A DNA stretch of 13,550 nt from Candidatus Avimonoglobus intestinipullorum (GCA_018714645.1 DVND01000125.1:1-13550); one strand, 5' to 3'. Shown: positions 7,417-13,550, counted from the first letter of the stretch. Made by a program: numbers and translations. Notes: generated from the sequence alone by a model not told the origin.

Positions 7417-8484
7417 ATGGGTACTTATAACATCACATTACTGCCGGGGGATGGCATCGGGCCGGAAATCGTCAGCGGCGCGGTGACGGTGTTAAACGCC
7501 GTCGGCAAGAAATTTAACCACACGTTTTCCTATACGGAGGCGGATATTGGCGGCTGCGCCATCGACAAGCACGGGACGAGCCTGCCCCAGGAGACCATCG
7601 ACAAGTGCCTGGCATCTGACAGTGTGCTTTTGGGTGCGGTGGGCGGCCCGAAGTGGGACGGCGTGCCCGCAGATATCCGCCCGGAGAGCGGCCTTTTGGG
7701 TATCCGCAAAGCGCTGGGGCTGTATTCCAATTTGCGCCCGTCCATTTTAAAGCCGCAGCTGAAGGCGGCGTCGCCCTTGAAAGACGACAAGCTGGAAAGC
7801 GGGCTGGATATCATGGTGGTACGGGAGCTGACCGGCGGCATCTATTTTGGGAAAAAGCAGCGCGCAGCGGACAATTCCTGGGCGTCTGACGAGGAGAAAT
7901 ACTCCAGGGAAGAAATCCTCCGCATTGGGAAAATCGCTTTTGAAACGGCGATGATCCGCCAGAAGCGGGTGGTATCCGTAGACAAGGCAAACGTCCTGGA
8001 ATCCTCGCGGCTGTGGCGGGAGACCATGAACGAGCTGGCGAAGGATTACCCGGAGGTGGCGCTTTCCCACATGTACGTGGACAATGCCGCCATGCAGATC
8101 GCTATCAATCCGGCGCAGTTTGACGTGATTGTGACCTCCAATATTTTCGGGGATATTTTATCTGATTTGTCCAGTGCGGTGGCGGGCTCTATCGGTATGC
8201 TGCCGTCCGCATCCCTGGGGGCGGGAAAGCGCGGCATGTACGAGCCGATCCATGGCTCTGCGCCGGACATTGCGGGGATGGACATTGCAAACCCGATTGC
8301 CACGATCGTGTCGGCAGCGATGATGCTGGAGTTATCCTTCGGCCTCCTGGAGGAGGCGCGGGCAGTCAACTGCGCGGTGGATGCGGTTCTGGACGCAGGG
8401 TACAGGACGGCAGATATCATGTCAGAGGGTATGAAAAAAATCGGCACGAAGGAAATGGCAGACCGGATTGCCGCAAATATTTGA
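7417..8484 (+). CDS. leuB: 3-Isopropylmalate dehydrogenase
   Basis: NAD-dependent oxidative decarboxylation of 3-isopropylmalate, which yields the keto acid that is transaminated to leucine. At 355 aa it has the usual length. Visible family motifs include GDGIGPEI at the N-terminus, LLGAVGGPKWD, the substrate-binding VVRELTGGIYFG, YVDNAAMQ (Tyr/Asp around the catalytic site), TSNIFGDILSDLSS (metal ligands) and the NAD-binding GSAPDIAGMDIANP segment. The presence of LTGGIYFG points to isopropylmalate rather than isocitrate or tartrate. The ATG at 7417 follows AAAGGAAG at 7403-7410. The 67-base gap from leuD holds a small hairpin. It is the last gene of the leu cluster; leuA and a keto-acid aminotransferase are not adjacent. 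Confidence 0.96.
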   Translation: MGTYNITLLPGDGIGPEIVSGAVTVLNAVGKKFNHTFSYTEADIGGCAIDKHGTSLPQETIDKCLASDSVLLGAVGGPKWDGVPADIRPESGLLGIRKALGLYSNLRPSILKPQLKAASPLKDDKLESGLDIMVVRELTGGIYFGKKQRAADNSWASDEEKYSREEILRIGKIAFETAMIRQKRVVSVDKANVLESSRLWRETMNELAKDYPEVALSHMYVDNAAMQIAINPAQFDVIVTSNIFGDILSDLSSAVAGSIGMLPSASLGAGKRGMYEPIHGSAPDIAGMDIANPIATIVSAAMMLELSFGLLEEARAVNCAVDAVLDAGYRTADIMSEGMKKIGTKEMADRIAANI

Positions 8485-8554
8485 TTTTTATTTTGCTGTA
8501 CCAATTTATATTTAATGGCAGTTTATGCAATTAAAAACAAATACAAAAAAACTA

Positions 8555-8583
8555 TTCCCAAAACCGCGCAAGTGTAGTATAAT
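8555..8583 (+). promoter_or_regulatory. Predicted promoter of the mecA-like gene
   Basis: TTCCCA (8555-8560), then 17 bases, then a perfect TATAAT (8578-8583). A transcript would start near 8590, inside or just beside the AGGAG at 8588-8592, so the leader is extremely short. No convincing terminator separates this promoter from leuB, so some read-through from the leu operon is possible. Confidence 0.6.
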
Positions 8584-8600
8584 GAATAGGAGAAAGGCGT

Positions 8601-9197
8601 GTGAGGCATTTGAGAATAGAGAGACTTGAAGGGAATAAAATCAAGGTGACGCTTTCTTCTGCGGACCTTTTGGACTATAATATCAATGTGAAAGCTTTGC
8701 GGCCGGATTCGCCGCAGTTACATACATTTTTATTTAAAATTATGGAGCGGGTGCAGCGGGAAACCGGCTTTAACCCGTATACCGGGCAGGTCGTCGTGGA
8801 GGCGACGCCGTCTTCGGAGGGGATTGTGCTGGTGGTGACTAAAATTTCGGAGGAACAGCCCGCTGCTCCGAAACCGCCCAAAAGCCGCAGACATGTCCGG
8901 GCTGTCAAAAAAGCGGCGCCGCAAAAACGCATTTATTGCATGGGGACGTTTGACGATATCTGTGCGCTGTTTGAAGCCGTTGATATTGCGCTGTTGCTGG
9001 AATGCAGGCTGTATGCAATGGAGGGGAAGTTCTACATTGTGAGCGAAGCGGCGGAGCACCGCGCTGTTTTATCGGAATTTGGGTCCGCTTTGCGGCACGA
9101 CGCTATGACGGAAGCGTTTTTGGAAGAACATGGACGGCTGGCGGCAAAGGGCGGTGCCCTTTGGAAGATGGCGCACCGGATAAAAAATTTAAAATAG
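8601..9197 (+). CDS. mecA: MecA-family ClpC adaptor protein
   Basis: MecA proteins deliver substrates to the ClpC AAA+ unfoldase and, in Bacillus, control competence through ComK. Here an N-terminal domain (about 1-85) starts RIERLEGNKIKVTLSSADL and ends in a strand typical of the family (SSEGIVLVVTKI). A Pro/Lys/Arg-rich linker (about 91-113, KPPKSRRHVRAVKKAAPQKR) leads to a C-terminal domain (about 114-198) with DDICALFEAV, LYAMEGKFYIVSE and LSEFGSAL, matching the ClpC-binding half. The length of 198 aa is slightly below the B. subtilis protein (218). The GTG at 8601 sits eight bases after AGGAG. A TTG at 8610 would give MRIERLEGN, closer to the family's usual N-terminus, so the start is uncertain. 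The native substrate is unknown. It has its own promoter. The call rests on remembered family pattern. Confidence 0.82.
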   Translation: MRHLRIERLEGNKIKVTLSSADLLDYNINVKALRPDSPQLHTFLFKIMERVQRETGFNPYTGQVVVEATPSSEGIVLVVTKISEEQPAAPKPPKSRRHVRAVKKAAPQKRIYCMGTFDDICALFEAVDIALLLECRLYAMEGKFYIVSEAAEHRAVLSEFGSALRHDAMTEAFLEEHGRLAAKGGALWKMAHRIKNLK

Positions 9198-9200
9198 GGC

Positions 9201-9229
9201 TTGCCAAAAACCGGAATACGTTATATAAT
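9201..9229 (+). promoter_or_regulatory. Predicted sigma-A promoter of yajC
   Basis: TTGCCA (9201-9206), a 17-base spacer and a perfect TATAAT (9224-9229). The start of transcription is expected near 9236, about 30 bases ahead of the yajC ATG. The -35 begins four bases after the stop codon of the mecA-like gene. Confidence 0.75.
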
Positions 9230-9265
9230 AGTGGGGTATTTCACTATTGAAAGGAAGATTTTTAC

Positions 9266-9631
9266 ATGTTTGAAACGATTGTAGCGTTTGCTGAAGCGGG
9301 AACCACCGATACGGCGGCGGCAGAAGCAGCAGCGGCATCTCCCCTTGCGGCAGTCATCAGTTTTCTCCCGATGGTCCTGATTATCGTATTGTTATACTTT
9401 ATGATGATCCGCCCGCAGCGGAAGAAGGAAAAAGAGACCCAGAAAATGCTCGCAGCGATGAAGGTGGGCGACAAGGTCGTCTCCATCGGCGGCATCTGCG
9501 GGAAAGTGACAAAAATTAAAGACGATTACGTGTTTGTTGAAACGGGCAACGTCGGAACGCCGGCGGAACGGACTGTCATCAAATTTGAGCGCAGCGCCAT
9601 TAAGTCTGTGGAGCAAAAAATACAAGCATAA
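9266..9631 (+). CDS. yajC: Preprotein translocase subunit YajC
   Basis: A small single-span membrane protein associated with the SecDF part of the Sec translocase. Residues about 29-48 form one hydrophobic helix (ISFLPMVLIIVLLYFMMI). The family signature IRPQRKKEKE follows immediately, then a cytoplasmic beta-rich domain (GDKVVSIGGICGKVTKIKDDYVFVETG). The segment before the helix is unusually long and rich in Ala, Thr and Glu (TDTAAAEAAAAS). The length of 121 aa is normal. The ATG follows AAGGA at 9251-9255. It has a strong promoter and is followed four bases after its stop by a hairpin terminator. SecD and SecF, its usual partners, are not in the window. Confidence 0.93.
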   Translation: MFETIVAFAEAGTTDTAAAEAAAASPLAAVISFLPMVLIIVLLYFMMIRPQRKKEKETQKMLAAMKVGDKVVSIGGICGKVTKIKDDYVFVETGNVGTPAERTVIKFERSAIKSVEQKIQA

Positions 9632-9635
9632 TGAT

Positions 9636-9685
9636 AAGACCTCTGAAATATATATTATTAAAACTATATTTTGGAGGTCTTTTTT
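9636..9685 (+). terminator. Terminator hairpin containing the next gene's Shine-Dalgarno
   Basis: A 17-bp stem (9636-9652 against 9665-9681) without mismatches and with two wobbles, a 12-base loop and a T-run at 9680-9685. It is a convincing intrinsic terminator for yajC. Unusually, the 3' arm holds GGAGGT (9673-9678) and the T-run runs directly into the ATG at 9686, so the same bases serve as terminator and as ribosome-binding site. Confidence 0.85.
9673..9678 (+). promoter_or_regulatory. Shine-Dalgarno GGAGGT sequestered in the terminator stem
   Basis: A near-perfect ribosome-binding sequence seven bases before the ATG at 9686. It decides this start over the TTG at 9671, which would overlap it. 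In a transcript reading through from yajC it would be base-paired with the 5' arm; in a transcript starting after about 9652 it would be free. Confidence 0.8.
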
Positions 9686-10066
9686 ATGTCGGAAGAACGG
9701 AAAATAAACGTCAAGGGGATTTTAAAGGGGATTCTGTTTTCAGCCATTGCAACGGTTATATGCATGGTCATTCTCACACTGGTTTGTTATTTTGGGAACA
9801 TTTCGGATAAGCTGTTGGGAATATTGGTGTTTGCCGCGGCGGTGCTTTGCGTGTTTCTTGGCGCGCTGCTGGTGGCGGGCAATGCGCAGAAATCGGGCCT
9901 GGCCCACGGCGCACTGTTGGGTATAGGCTATTTCCTCATCATTTTCATTATTTCGCTCATCCTGCAGCGGAAGGTCGTATACAGCACGCATCTTGTCACC
10001 ATGCTTGTAGGGACCGTTGCGGGCGGGATGCTCGGCGGCATTTTGGGCGTGAATACAAAAAATTGA
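9686..10066 (+). CDS. Four-helix membrane protein, TIGR04086 type
   Basis: A small integral membrane protein of 126 aa. A short charged N-terminus (MSEERKINVKG) is followed by four hydrophobic segments at about 13-36, 43-65, 71-93 and 102-122; the last is Gly-rich (VGTVAGGMLGGILGV). Size, topology and its place between yajC and scfA match the uncharacterised clostridial family TIGR04086, which I recall from this neighbourhood; no biochemical role is known to me. Position suggests a link to Sec-dependent export or to SCIFF handling, but that is inference. The ATG at 9686 is chosen because GGAGGT lies seven bases upstream. That Shine-Dalgarno is inside the yajC terminator stem, so expression is likely restrained or depends on an internal start. 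Confidence 0.8.
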   Translation: MSEERKINVKGILKGILFSAIATVICMVILTLVCYFGNISDKLLGILVFAAAVLCVFLGALLVAGNAQKSGLAHGALLGIGYFLIIFIISLILQRKVVYSTHLVTMLVGTVAGGMLGGILGVNTKN

Positions 10067-10084
10067 AAAATTTAGGAAAAAGGC

Positions 10085-10113
10085 TTTTCATTTCTCCGTT
10101 TTTATGATATAAT
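10085..10113 (+). promoter_or_regulatory. Predicted extended -10 promoter of scfA
   Basis: TTTTCA (10085-10090), a 17-base spacer and TATAAT (10108-10113) preceded by TGA, giving an extended -10 element. A transcript would start near 10120 and include the scfA Shine-Dalgarno AGGAGG at 10136-10141. Confidence 0.7.
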
Positions 10114-10149
10114 CTATCCAGAATGCAGAATATATAGGAGGAACTGAAA

Positions 10150-10290
10150 ATGAAGCATGTGAAAACGCTGAACAACGCGGTCTTGAAGGAAAGCGCAAAG
10201 CATGGCGGCTGCGGCGAATGCCAGACGTCCTGCCAGTCTGCCTGCAAGACGTCCTGCACGGTTGCAAACCAGAAGTGCGAACGCGCATAA
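10150..10290 (+). CDS. scfA: SCIFF six-cysteine ranthipeptide precursor
   Basis: A 46-residue ribosomal peptide of the SCIFF family (six Cys in forty-five), almost universal in Clostridia and the substrate of ScfB. It starts MKHVKTLNNAVLKESAKHGG. The Cys residues are at 21, 24, 28, 32, 36 and 43, in the pattern CGECQTSCQSACKTSC followed by TVANQKC. The Cys32 and Thr37 that form the thioether crosslink in the characterised Thermoanaerobacter peptide are both present. The ATG follows a consensus AGGAGG by eight bases and an extended -10 promoter lies upstream, so strong expression is expected. The precursor is short and Cys-rich; no protease/exporter gene adjoins it. Its biological role is still unclear in the literature I know. 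A hairpin separates it from scfB. Confidence 0.96.
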   Translation: MKHVKTLNNAVLKESAKHGGCGECQTSCQSACKTSCTVANQKCERA

Positions 10291-10308
10291 AAATTACAAC
10301 AATAATAA

Positions 10309-10338
10309 AAATAGACAAAGGCTTGCCTTTGTCTATTT
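10309..10338 (+). terminator. Perfect 14-bp hairpin between scfA and scfB (candidate attenuator)
   Basis: Arms 10309-10322 and 10325-10338 are exact reverse complements around a TT centre, realistically a 13-bp stem with a four-base loop. Only a weak T-rich tail follows (ATTTGTTTAA), so partial rather than full termination is likely. The scfB Shine-Dalgarno AAGGAG (10343-10348) begins five bases after the stem. No separate scfB promoter was seen, so the maturase message probably comes from read-through. Confidence 0.7.
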
Positions 10339-10357
10339 GTTTAAGGAGAAACAGAAC

Positions 10358-11728
10358 GTGATACATCAATACAAACAACTGGGATTAAATATTGTAATGG
10401 ATATATACAGCGGCAGCGTCCATGTGGTGGACGATGCGGTATATGATTTGCTGGAGCAGCTCCAGGAGCCGTTTCAGCCGGAAAAGGCGCTTCCCGCGCA
10501 TATAAAAGACAAATTGCCGCAATATAAGGACGCGGAGCTGGAAGAGGCTTATGCGGAAATTGTGGAACTCTATCGGAAGGGGCTGCTGTTCTGCGAAGAT
10601 TTATATGCGGATGTGGCGAAAAACTGGAATAAACGGTCGGTCGTCAAAGCGCTGTGCCTCCATGTGGCCCATGACTGCAACCTGCGGTGCAAATATTGCT
10701 TTGCAGATACCGGCGAATTCCATGGGCAGCGCAGCATCATGCGCGCAGAAGTGGGGAAAAAGGCGATTGATTTTGTCATCGCCAATTCCGGGAATCGGAA
10801 AAATATCGAGATCGACTATTTCGGCGGCGAACCGCTGATGAATTTTGAGGCGGTCAAGGAAATTACCGAATATGCAAAGGAGCAGGGCAGGCTCCATGGG
10901 AAAAATTTCCGGTTTACGATTACGACGAACGGCATCCTGCTTAACGACGATGTGAAGGCCTATGTCAATGAAAATATGTCCAATGTGGTCTTGAGCCTGG
11001 ACGGTACGAAGGAAACCAACGACAACATGCGGTACCGTGTGGACGGGAGCGGGTCATACGACGCCATCGTCCCCAAATTTATTGATTTGGCCCAGAGCCG
11101 CAACCAGGACAATTATTATGTCCGCGGCACCTTTACGGCATATAACAAGGAATTTTCCAAAGACGTGTTACATATGGCGGATTTGGGCTTCAAGCAGACC
11201 AGCGTGGAGCCGGTGGTCGCGCCGGAAACCGAGGATTATGCATTGACGGAAGCGGATATCCCGGCGGTGTTTGCGGAGTATGAAAAACTGGCGGAGGAAT
11301 ATGTCAAGCGCCGCAAGGAAGGGAACGGGTTCAACTTTTTCCACTTTATGGTGGATCTGGAACAGGGGCCGTGCGTCATAAAGCGGCTGTCAGGCTGCGG
11401 CGCAGGGCATGAATACCTGGCGGTGACGCCGGAGGGCGACATTTATCCCTGCCATCAGTTTGTGGGGAACGAACAGTTTAAAATGGGGAACGTATCGGAC
11501 GGGAAGCTCGATGAAAACATCAAAATGATGTTTGAAAAATCCAACATTTATACGAAGGATCAATGCCGGGACTGTTTCGCAAAGTTTTATTGCAGCGGCG
11601 GCTGCTCGGCAAACGCGTATAACTTTAACCGGGATATCAACGAGCCCTATGGATTAGCATGTGAATTTGAGCGGAAACGCGTGGAATGCGCCATCGCAAT
11701 TAAGGCGGTTGAGATGCTGGGTGAATAA
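10358..11728 (+). CDS. scfB: SCIFF maturase, radical SAM/SPASM protein
   Basis: Installs the thioether crosslink in the SCIFF peptide using S-adenosylmethionine and iron-sulfur clusters. The N-terminal roughly 90 residues (NIVMDIYSGSVHVVDDAVYDLLE) resemble a PqqD-like leader-recognition domain. The radical SAM motif CNLRCKYC places the cluster ligands at Cys107, Cys111 and Cys114, followed by the DYFGGEPLMNFE strand. The SPASM region is Cys-rich (347, 365, 403, 406, 412, 416, 435, with 339 and 444 nearby; CRDCFAKFYCSGGC), enough for two auxiliary clusters. The frame is open upstream to 10202, overlapping scfA, but the GTG at 10358 is the likely start. It follows AAGGAG by nine bases and gives MIHQYKQLGLNIV, as in known ScfB. 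Length is 456 aa. It is second in the scfA-scfB unit. Confidence 0.96.
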   Translation: MIHQYKQLGLNIVMDIYSGSVHVVDDAVYDLLEQLQEPFQPEKALPAHIKDKLPQYKDAELEEAYAEIVELYRKGLLFCEDLYADVAKNWNKRSVVKALCLHVAHDCNLRCKYCFADTGEFHGQRSIMRAEVGKKAIDFVIANSGNRKNIEIDYFGGEPLMNFEAVKEITEYAKEQGRLHGKNFRFTITTNGILLNDDVKAYVNENMSNVVLSLDGTKETNDNMRYRVDGSGSYDAIVPKFIDLAQSRNQDNYYVRGTFTAYNKEFSKDVLHMADLGFKQTSVEPVVAPETEDYALTEADIPAVFAEYEKLAEEYVKRRKEGNGFNFFHFMVDLEQGPCVIKRLSGCGAGHEYLAVTPEGDIYPCHQFVGNEQFKMGNVSDGKLDENIKMMFEKSNIYTKDQCRDCFAKFYCSGGCSANAYNFNRDINEPYGLACEFERKRVECAIAIKAVEMLGE

Positions 11729-11757
11729 AATCGGCAAGGATTTGGAAGGATGACCGT

Positions 11758-12420
11758 ATGATTACGTTTGAAGATGTCAAGAATAATAAAGAAATCAAAA
11801 CCTGCATTATCCATGGAGATGCGCTTTTGAAGGTCGCAAATTATACGGAGCACAGCTTCGTCCACGCGGGGCTGGTTTCCAGGACAGCGGCAAAGATCCT
11901 GGAGGACATTGGCGGGTACAGCGCCCGGGAGATTGAGCTGGCGCGGATTGCGGGCTACGTCCATGATATTGGGAACATGATTAACCGGAATGACCACGCC
12001 CAATCCGGTGCAATTTTGGCCTATAACATCCTCATCCGCATGGGGATGGACGTGGAGGAGGCGGCGGTAATTGCCGCGGCGGTGGGCAACCATGACGAAG
12101 GCACAGGAAACGCCGTCAGCCCCGTATCGGCAGCGCTGATTTTAGCGGATAAATCGGATGTACGCTATACAAGAGTCCGGAAGGACGCACAGAATGCATT
12201 TGACATCCATGACCGCGTGAATTCCGCGGTGCGCAATACGGAGCTGCTGATCGTAAAAGACAAAAACCAGATTGAGCTGCGCATGCAGATCGACACAGAG
12301 ATTTCGTCGGTGATGGATTATTTTGAGATTTTTCTCCAGCGGATGCTGATGTGCCGCAAATCAGCGGAATTTTTCGGAATGAAGCTGCGGATTATCGCAA
12401 ATGAGATGCGGCTGTTGTAA
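11758..12420 (+). CDS. HD-domain phosphohydrolase downstream of scfB
   Basis: A 220-aa metal-dependent hydrolase of the HD superfamily. Candidate metal ligands are His36 (EHSFVHAG), His69-Asp70 (GYVHDIGN), His112 (GNHDEG) and Asp131 (LILADKSD), in the usual order, with His80 nearby. The substrate cannot be read from the sequence; HD enzymes act on nucleotides, cyclic dinucleotides or other phosphoesters. The C-terminal third (QIELRMQIDTEISSVMDYFEIF) has alternating strand and helix and may be a small sensory or oligomerisation part. There is no membrane segment. The ATG follows GGAAGGA (11744-11750) by seven bases and lies 29 bases after the scfB stop, so co-transcription is likely. I recall HD proteins next to scfB in other Clostridia, which would suggest a linked role, but this is not proved. 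Confidence 0.88.
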   Translation: MITFEDVKNNKEIKTCIIHGDALLKVANYTEHSFVHAGLVSRTAAKILEDIGGYSAREIELARIAGYVHDIGNMINRNDHAQSGAILAYNILIRMGMDVEEAAVIAAAVGNHDEGTGNAVSPVSAALILADKSDVRYTRVRKDAQNAFDIHDRVNSAVRNTELLIVKDKNQIELRMQIDTEISSVMDYFEIFLQRMLMCRKSAEFFGMKLRIIANEMRLL

Positions 12421-12443
12421 CGCTTGCAAAGGAGGCGCTTTAT

Positions 12444-12755
12444 ATGGCTTTAGAAGCCTTAGAGGAAATAAAGAAAGCGGAAGATGAGGCGGCCCGCATA
12501 CAGGAGCAGGCTCGCCAAGAGGCAGACGCGCGTATCCAGGCCGCTCGGGAGCAGGCGCAGGATCTGCTGGCGGCTGTGGAAGCAAAGCGCCGGTCTGACC
12601 TTGCCGAAGGCATGGAACAGGCGGCGCGGGAGGCCGGGCGGCAGGCAGAACAAAGCAGGGCCGCCGCAGAAGCGGAAGCGGCGCGTTTGCGGGATAGGCT
12701 GTCCGCCAGAAAGCAGGCAGCGGTGGAAACGGCAATCAAAACGATTTTGGAATAA
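12444..12755 (+). CDS. V/A-type ATPase peripheral-stalk coiled-coil subunit (AhaH/NtpF type)
   Basis: A 103-aa protein that is almost entirely one Ala/Glu/Gln/Arg-rich helix (AARIQEQARQEADARIQAAR and on), with a short conserved-looking end (AVETAIKTILE). Length, composition and a position immediately before subunit I fit the H (AhaH) or NtpF/G-type stator subunit of V/A-type ATPases, which pairs with subunit E in the outer stalk. Sequence alone is low in complexity, so the context carries much of the weight; an FliH- or AtpF-like stalk fragment would look alike. The ATG at 12444 follows an excellent AAAGGAGG (12428-12435) by eight bases. It probably opens the ATPase operon, although no clear promoter was found between it and the HD gene 23 bases upstream. 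Confidence 0.75.
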   Translation: MALEALEEIKKAEDEAARIQEQARQEADARIQAAREQAQDLLAAVEAKRRSDLAEGMEQAAREAGRQAEQSRAAAEAEAARLRDRLSARKQAAVETAIKTILE

Positions 12756-12786
12756 TGGGTTTTTAAAACCGGAAAGGGGTGATCAT

Positions 12787-13550
12787 TTGGCAATCCTGAA
12801 AATGAAGAAAATAACTGTTTTCGGCCTAAACCGCGACCGGAAGCAGATGCTTGAGCTACTCCACCAAAAGGAGTTGGTGGAGGTTTCCCAGGTGGATCGC
12901 GAAGCGCTGGGGATTGGTGCGCAGGAGACGGCGCAGCATATTTCCCGGTTTGATTCCAGCCTGGCTTCGGCGGGACAGGCCCTTGCGGTGCTGGACCGGG
13001 AAGCGCCGGAAAAACAGGGGCTGTTTTATAAACGGAAGAAGCTGGGGGCGGAGCGGTACAGCATGGCGCCGGCAGAGTATGACGCGGTGCTGAAGGACAT
13101 TTACAGCATTATCCGGCTGGCGAAGCAGACAAAAGCGCATACGGAGGATATCGGCAAAACGCAGGCAAGGATTGCCGGATTACAGCCCTATATGAAATTA
13201 GATGTGCCTATGAACCTGCGGGAAACGGTGAAAACGGGCATACAGCTCGGCACGCTGGAGGGGTTCTGGGAGCCGGCGCAGATTATTGCAAAAATGCAGG
13301 AGGCGGGCGTTGAGGACGGATATGCGGAGGTGCTGTCCGCCATGAAGGAACGGACATATGTCTGGATGCTCTATCCGAAAAAGCGGGAACAGGAATTCCG
13401 GGAATTCCTGCGGACGGTACAGTTCGCAGAGCCGCCGTTTCACTTGTCCCATGACACGCCGGAGAAAAAGACGGCGGCGCTGAAAGAGGAGCAACGGAGG
13501 CTGGAGGCGGAAAGGATGCGCATGCAAAAGGAATTGCGGGCATTTGTACA
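12787..13550 (+). CDS. V/A-type ATPase subunit I (a subunit), N-terminal part
   Basis: The membrane stator subunit that forms the ion half-channels of V/A-type ATPases. Only the cytoplasmic N-terminal region (about 254 residues) is in the window, and the frame is open at the last base. It starts MAILKMKKITVFGLNRDRKQMLELLHQK, the alpha/beta fold that opens NtpI/AtpI proteins. GTLEGFWEPAQ and KERTYVWMLYPKKREQEFREFL are further globular segments, and the charged helix at the right edge (LKEEQRRLEAERMRMQKEL) fits the stalk-like coiled coil before the membrane domain. The TTG at 12787 is preferred. It lies about seven bases after AAAGGGG and gives the conserved MAI.KMKK start; an ATG at 12802 would remove five residues. 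The membrane domain, needed to judge Na+ versus H+ use, is outside the window. Confidence 0.88.
   Translation, partial: MAILKMKKITVFGLNRDRKQMLELLHQKELVEVSQVDREALGIGAQETAQHISRFDSSLASAGQALAVLDREAPEKQGLFYKRKKLGAERYSMAPAEYDAVLKDIYSIIRLAKQTKAHTEDIGKTQARIAGLQPYMKLDVPMNLRETVKTGIQLGTLEGFWEPAQIIAKMQEAGVEDGYAEVLSAMKERTYVWMLYPKKREQEFREFLRTVQFAEPPFHLSHDTPEKKTAALKEEQRRLEAERMRMQKELRAFV

Noticed and set aside
8485..8554. Terminator after leuB
   Set aside because: The only stem (CTG..CCA against TGGCAG near 8497-8517) is short and bulged with no proper T-run, so a terminator cannot be supported.
9671..9685. TTG start at 9671 for the membrane protein
   Set aside because: It would overlap the GGAGGT that is ideally spaced for the ATG at 9686, and it has no ribosome-binding sequence of its own.
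10202..10357. N-terminal extension of scfB from the upstream start at 10202
   Set aside because: The extension overlaps scfA in another frame, is low in complexity (Ala/Arg, then Asn/Lys) and crosses the intercistronic hairpin. The GTG at 10358 has a Shine-Dalgarno and gives the family N-terminus.
1..13550. CRISPR array, transposon ends, tRNA or rRNA
   Set aside because: No regularly spaced repeats, transposase-like frames, cloverleaf-like segments or rRNA signatures were found on reading both strands.

Overview
The window looks like chromosomal DNA from a Gram-positive anaerobe of the class Clostridia. The main evidence is a complete SCIFF peptide plus radical-SAM maturase pair (scfA/scfB). 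It is supported by a MecA-type adaptor, yajC next to a TIGR04086-type membrane protein, the start of a V/A-type ATPase operon, purine-rich Shine-Dalgarno sequences and near-consensus sigma-A promoters. No mobile element, rRNA, tRNA or CRISPR array was seen. Genus cannot be read from the sequence.

Layout. (1) 1-4212: carA (5' end outside the window) and carB, the two subunits of carbamoyl-phosphate synthase, closed by a bidirectional terminator at 4221-4250. (2) 4249-5315, minus strand: an unrecognised beta-strand-rich protein with an Asp-box-like motif and a C-terminal coiled coil. Its reading frame is broken by one base near 4520-4554. (3) 5316-5582: a divergent AT-rich intergenic region with a minus-strand promoter, a strong hairpin terminator with no obvious + strand client, and the leu promoter. 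(4) 5583-8484: leuC, leuD, leuB, which carry isopropylmalate through to 2-oxoisocaproate; leuA is not in the window. (5) 8601-9197: a MecA-family ClpC adaptor with its own promoter. (6) 9266-11728 and on to 12420: yajC, a four-helix membrane protein, scfA (46 aa, six Cys), scfB (radical SAM/SPASM maturase) and an HD-domain hydrolase. (7) 12444 to the end: a small coiled-coil stalk subunit (AhaH/NtpF type) and the N-terminal part of subunit I of a V/A-type ATPase.

The most interesting part is the yajC-to-scfB segment, where RNA structure appears to set expression at two junctions. Between yajC and the membrane protein, a 17-bp terminator hairpin contains the next gene's Shine-Dalgarno GGAGGT in its 3' arm. 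Between scfA and scfB, a perfect 14-bp inverted repeat could reduce maturase expression relative to its peptide. Other points for a second look are the frameshift in the minus-strand gene, two unusual residues in the predicted CarA glutamine pocket, and the apparently clientless terminator upstream of leuC. The SCIFF system itself is already described; no wholly new system could be demonstrated.
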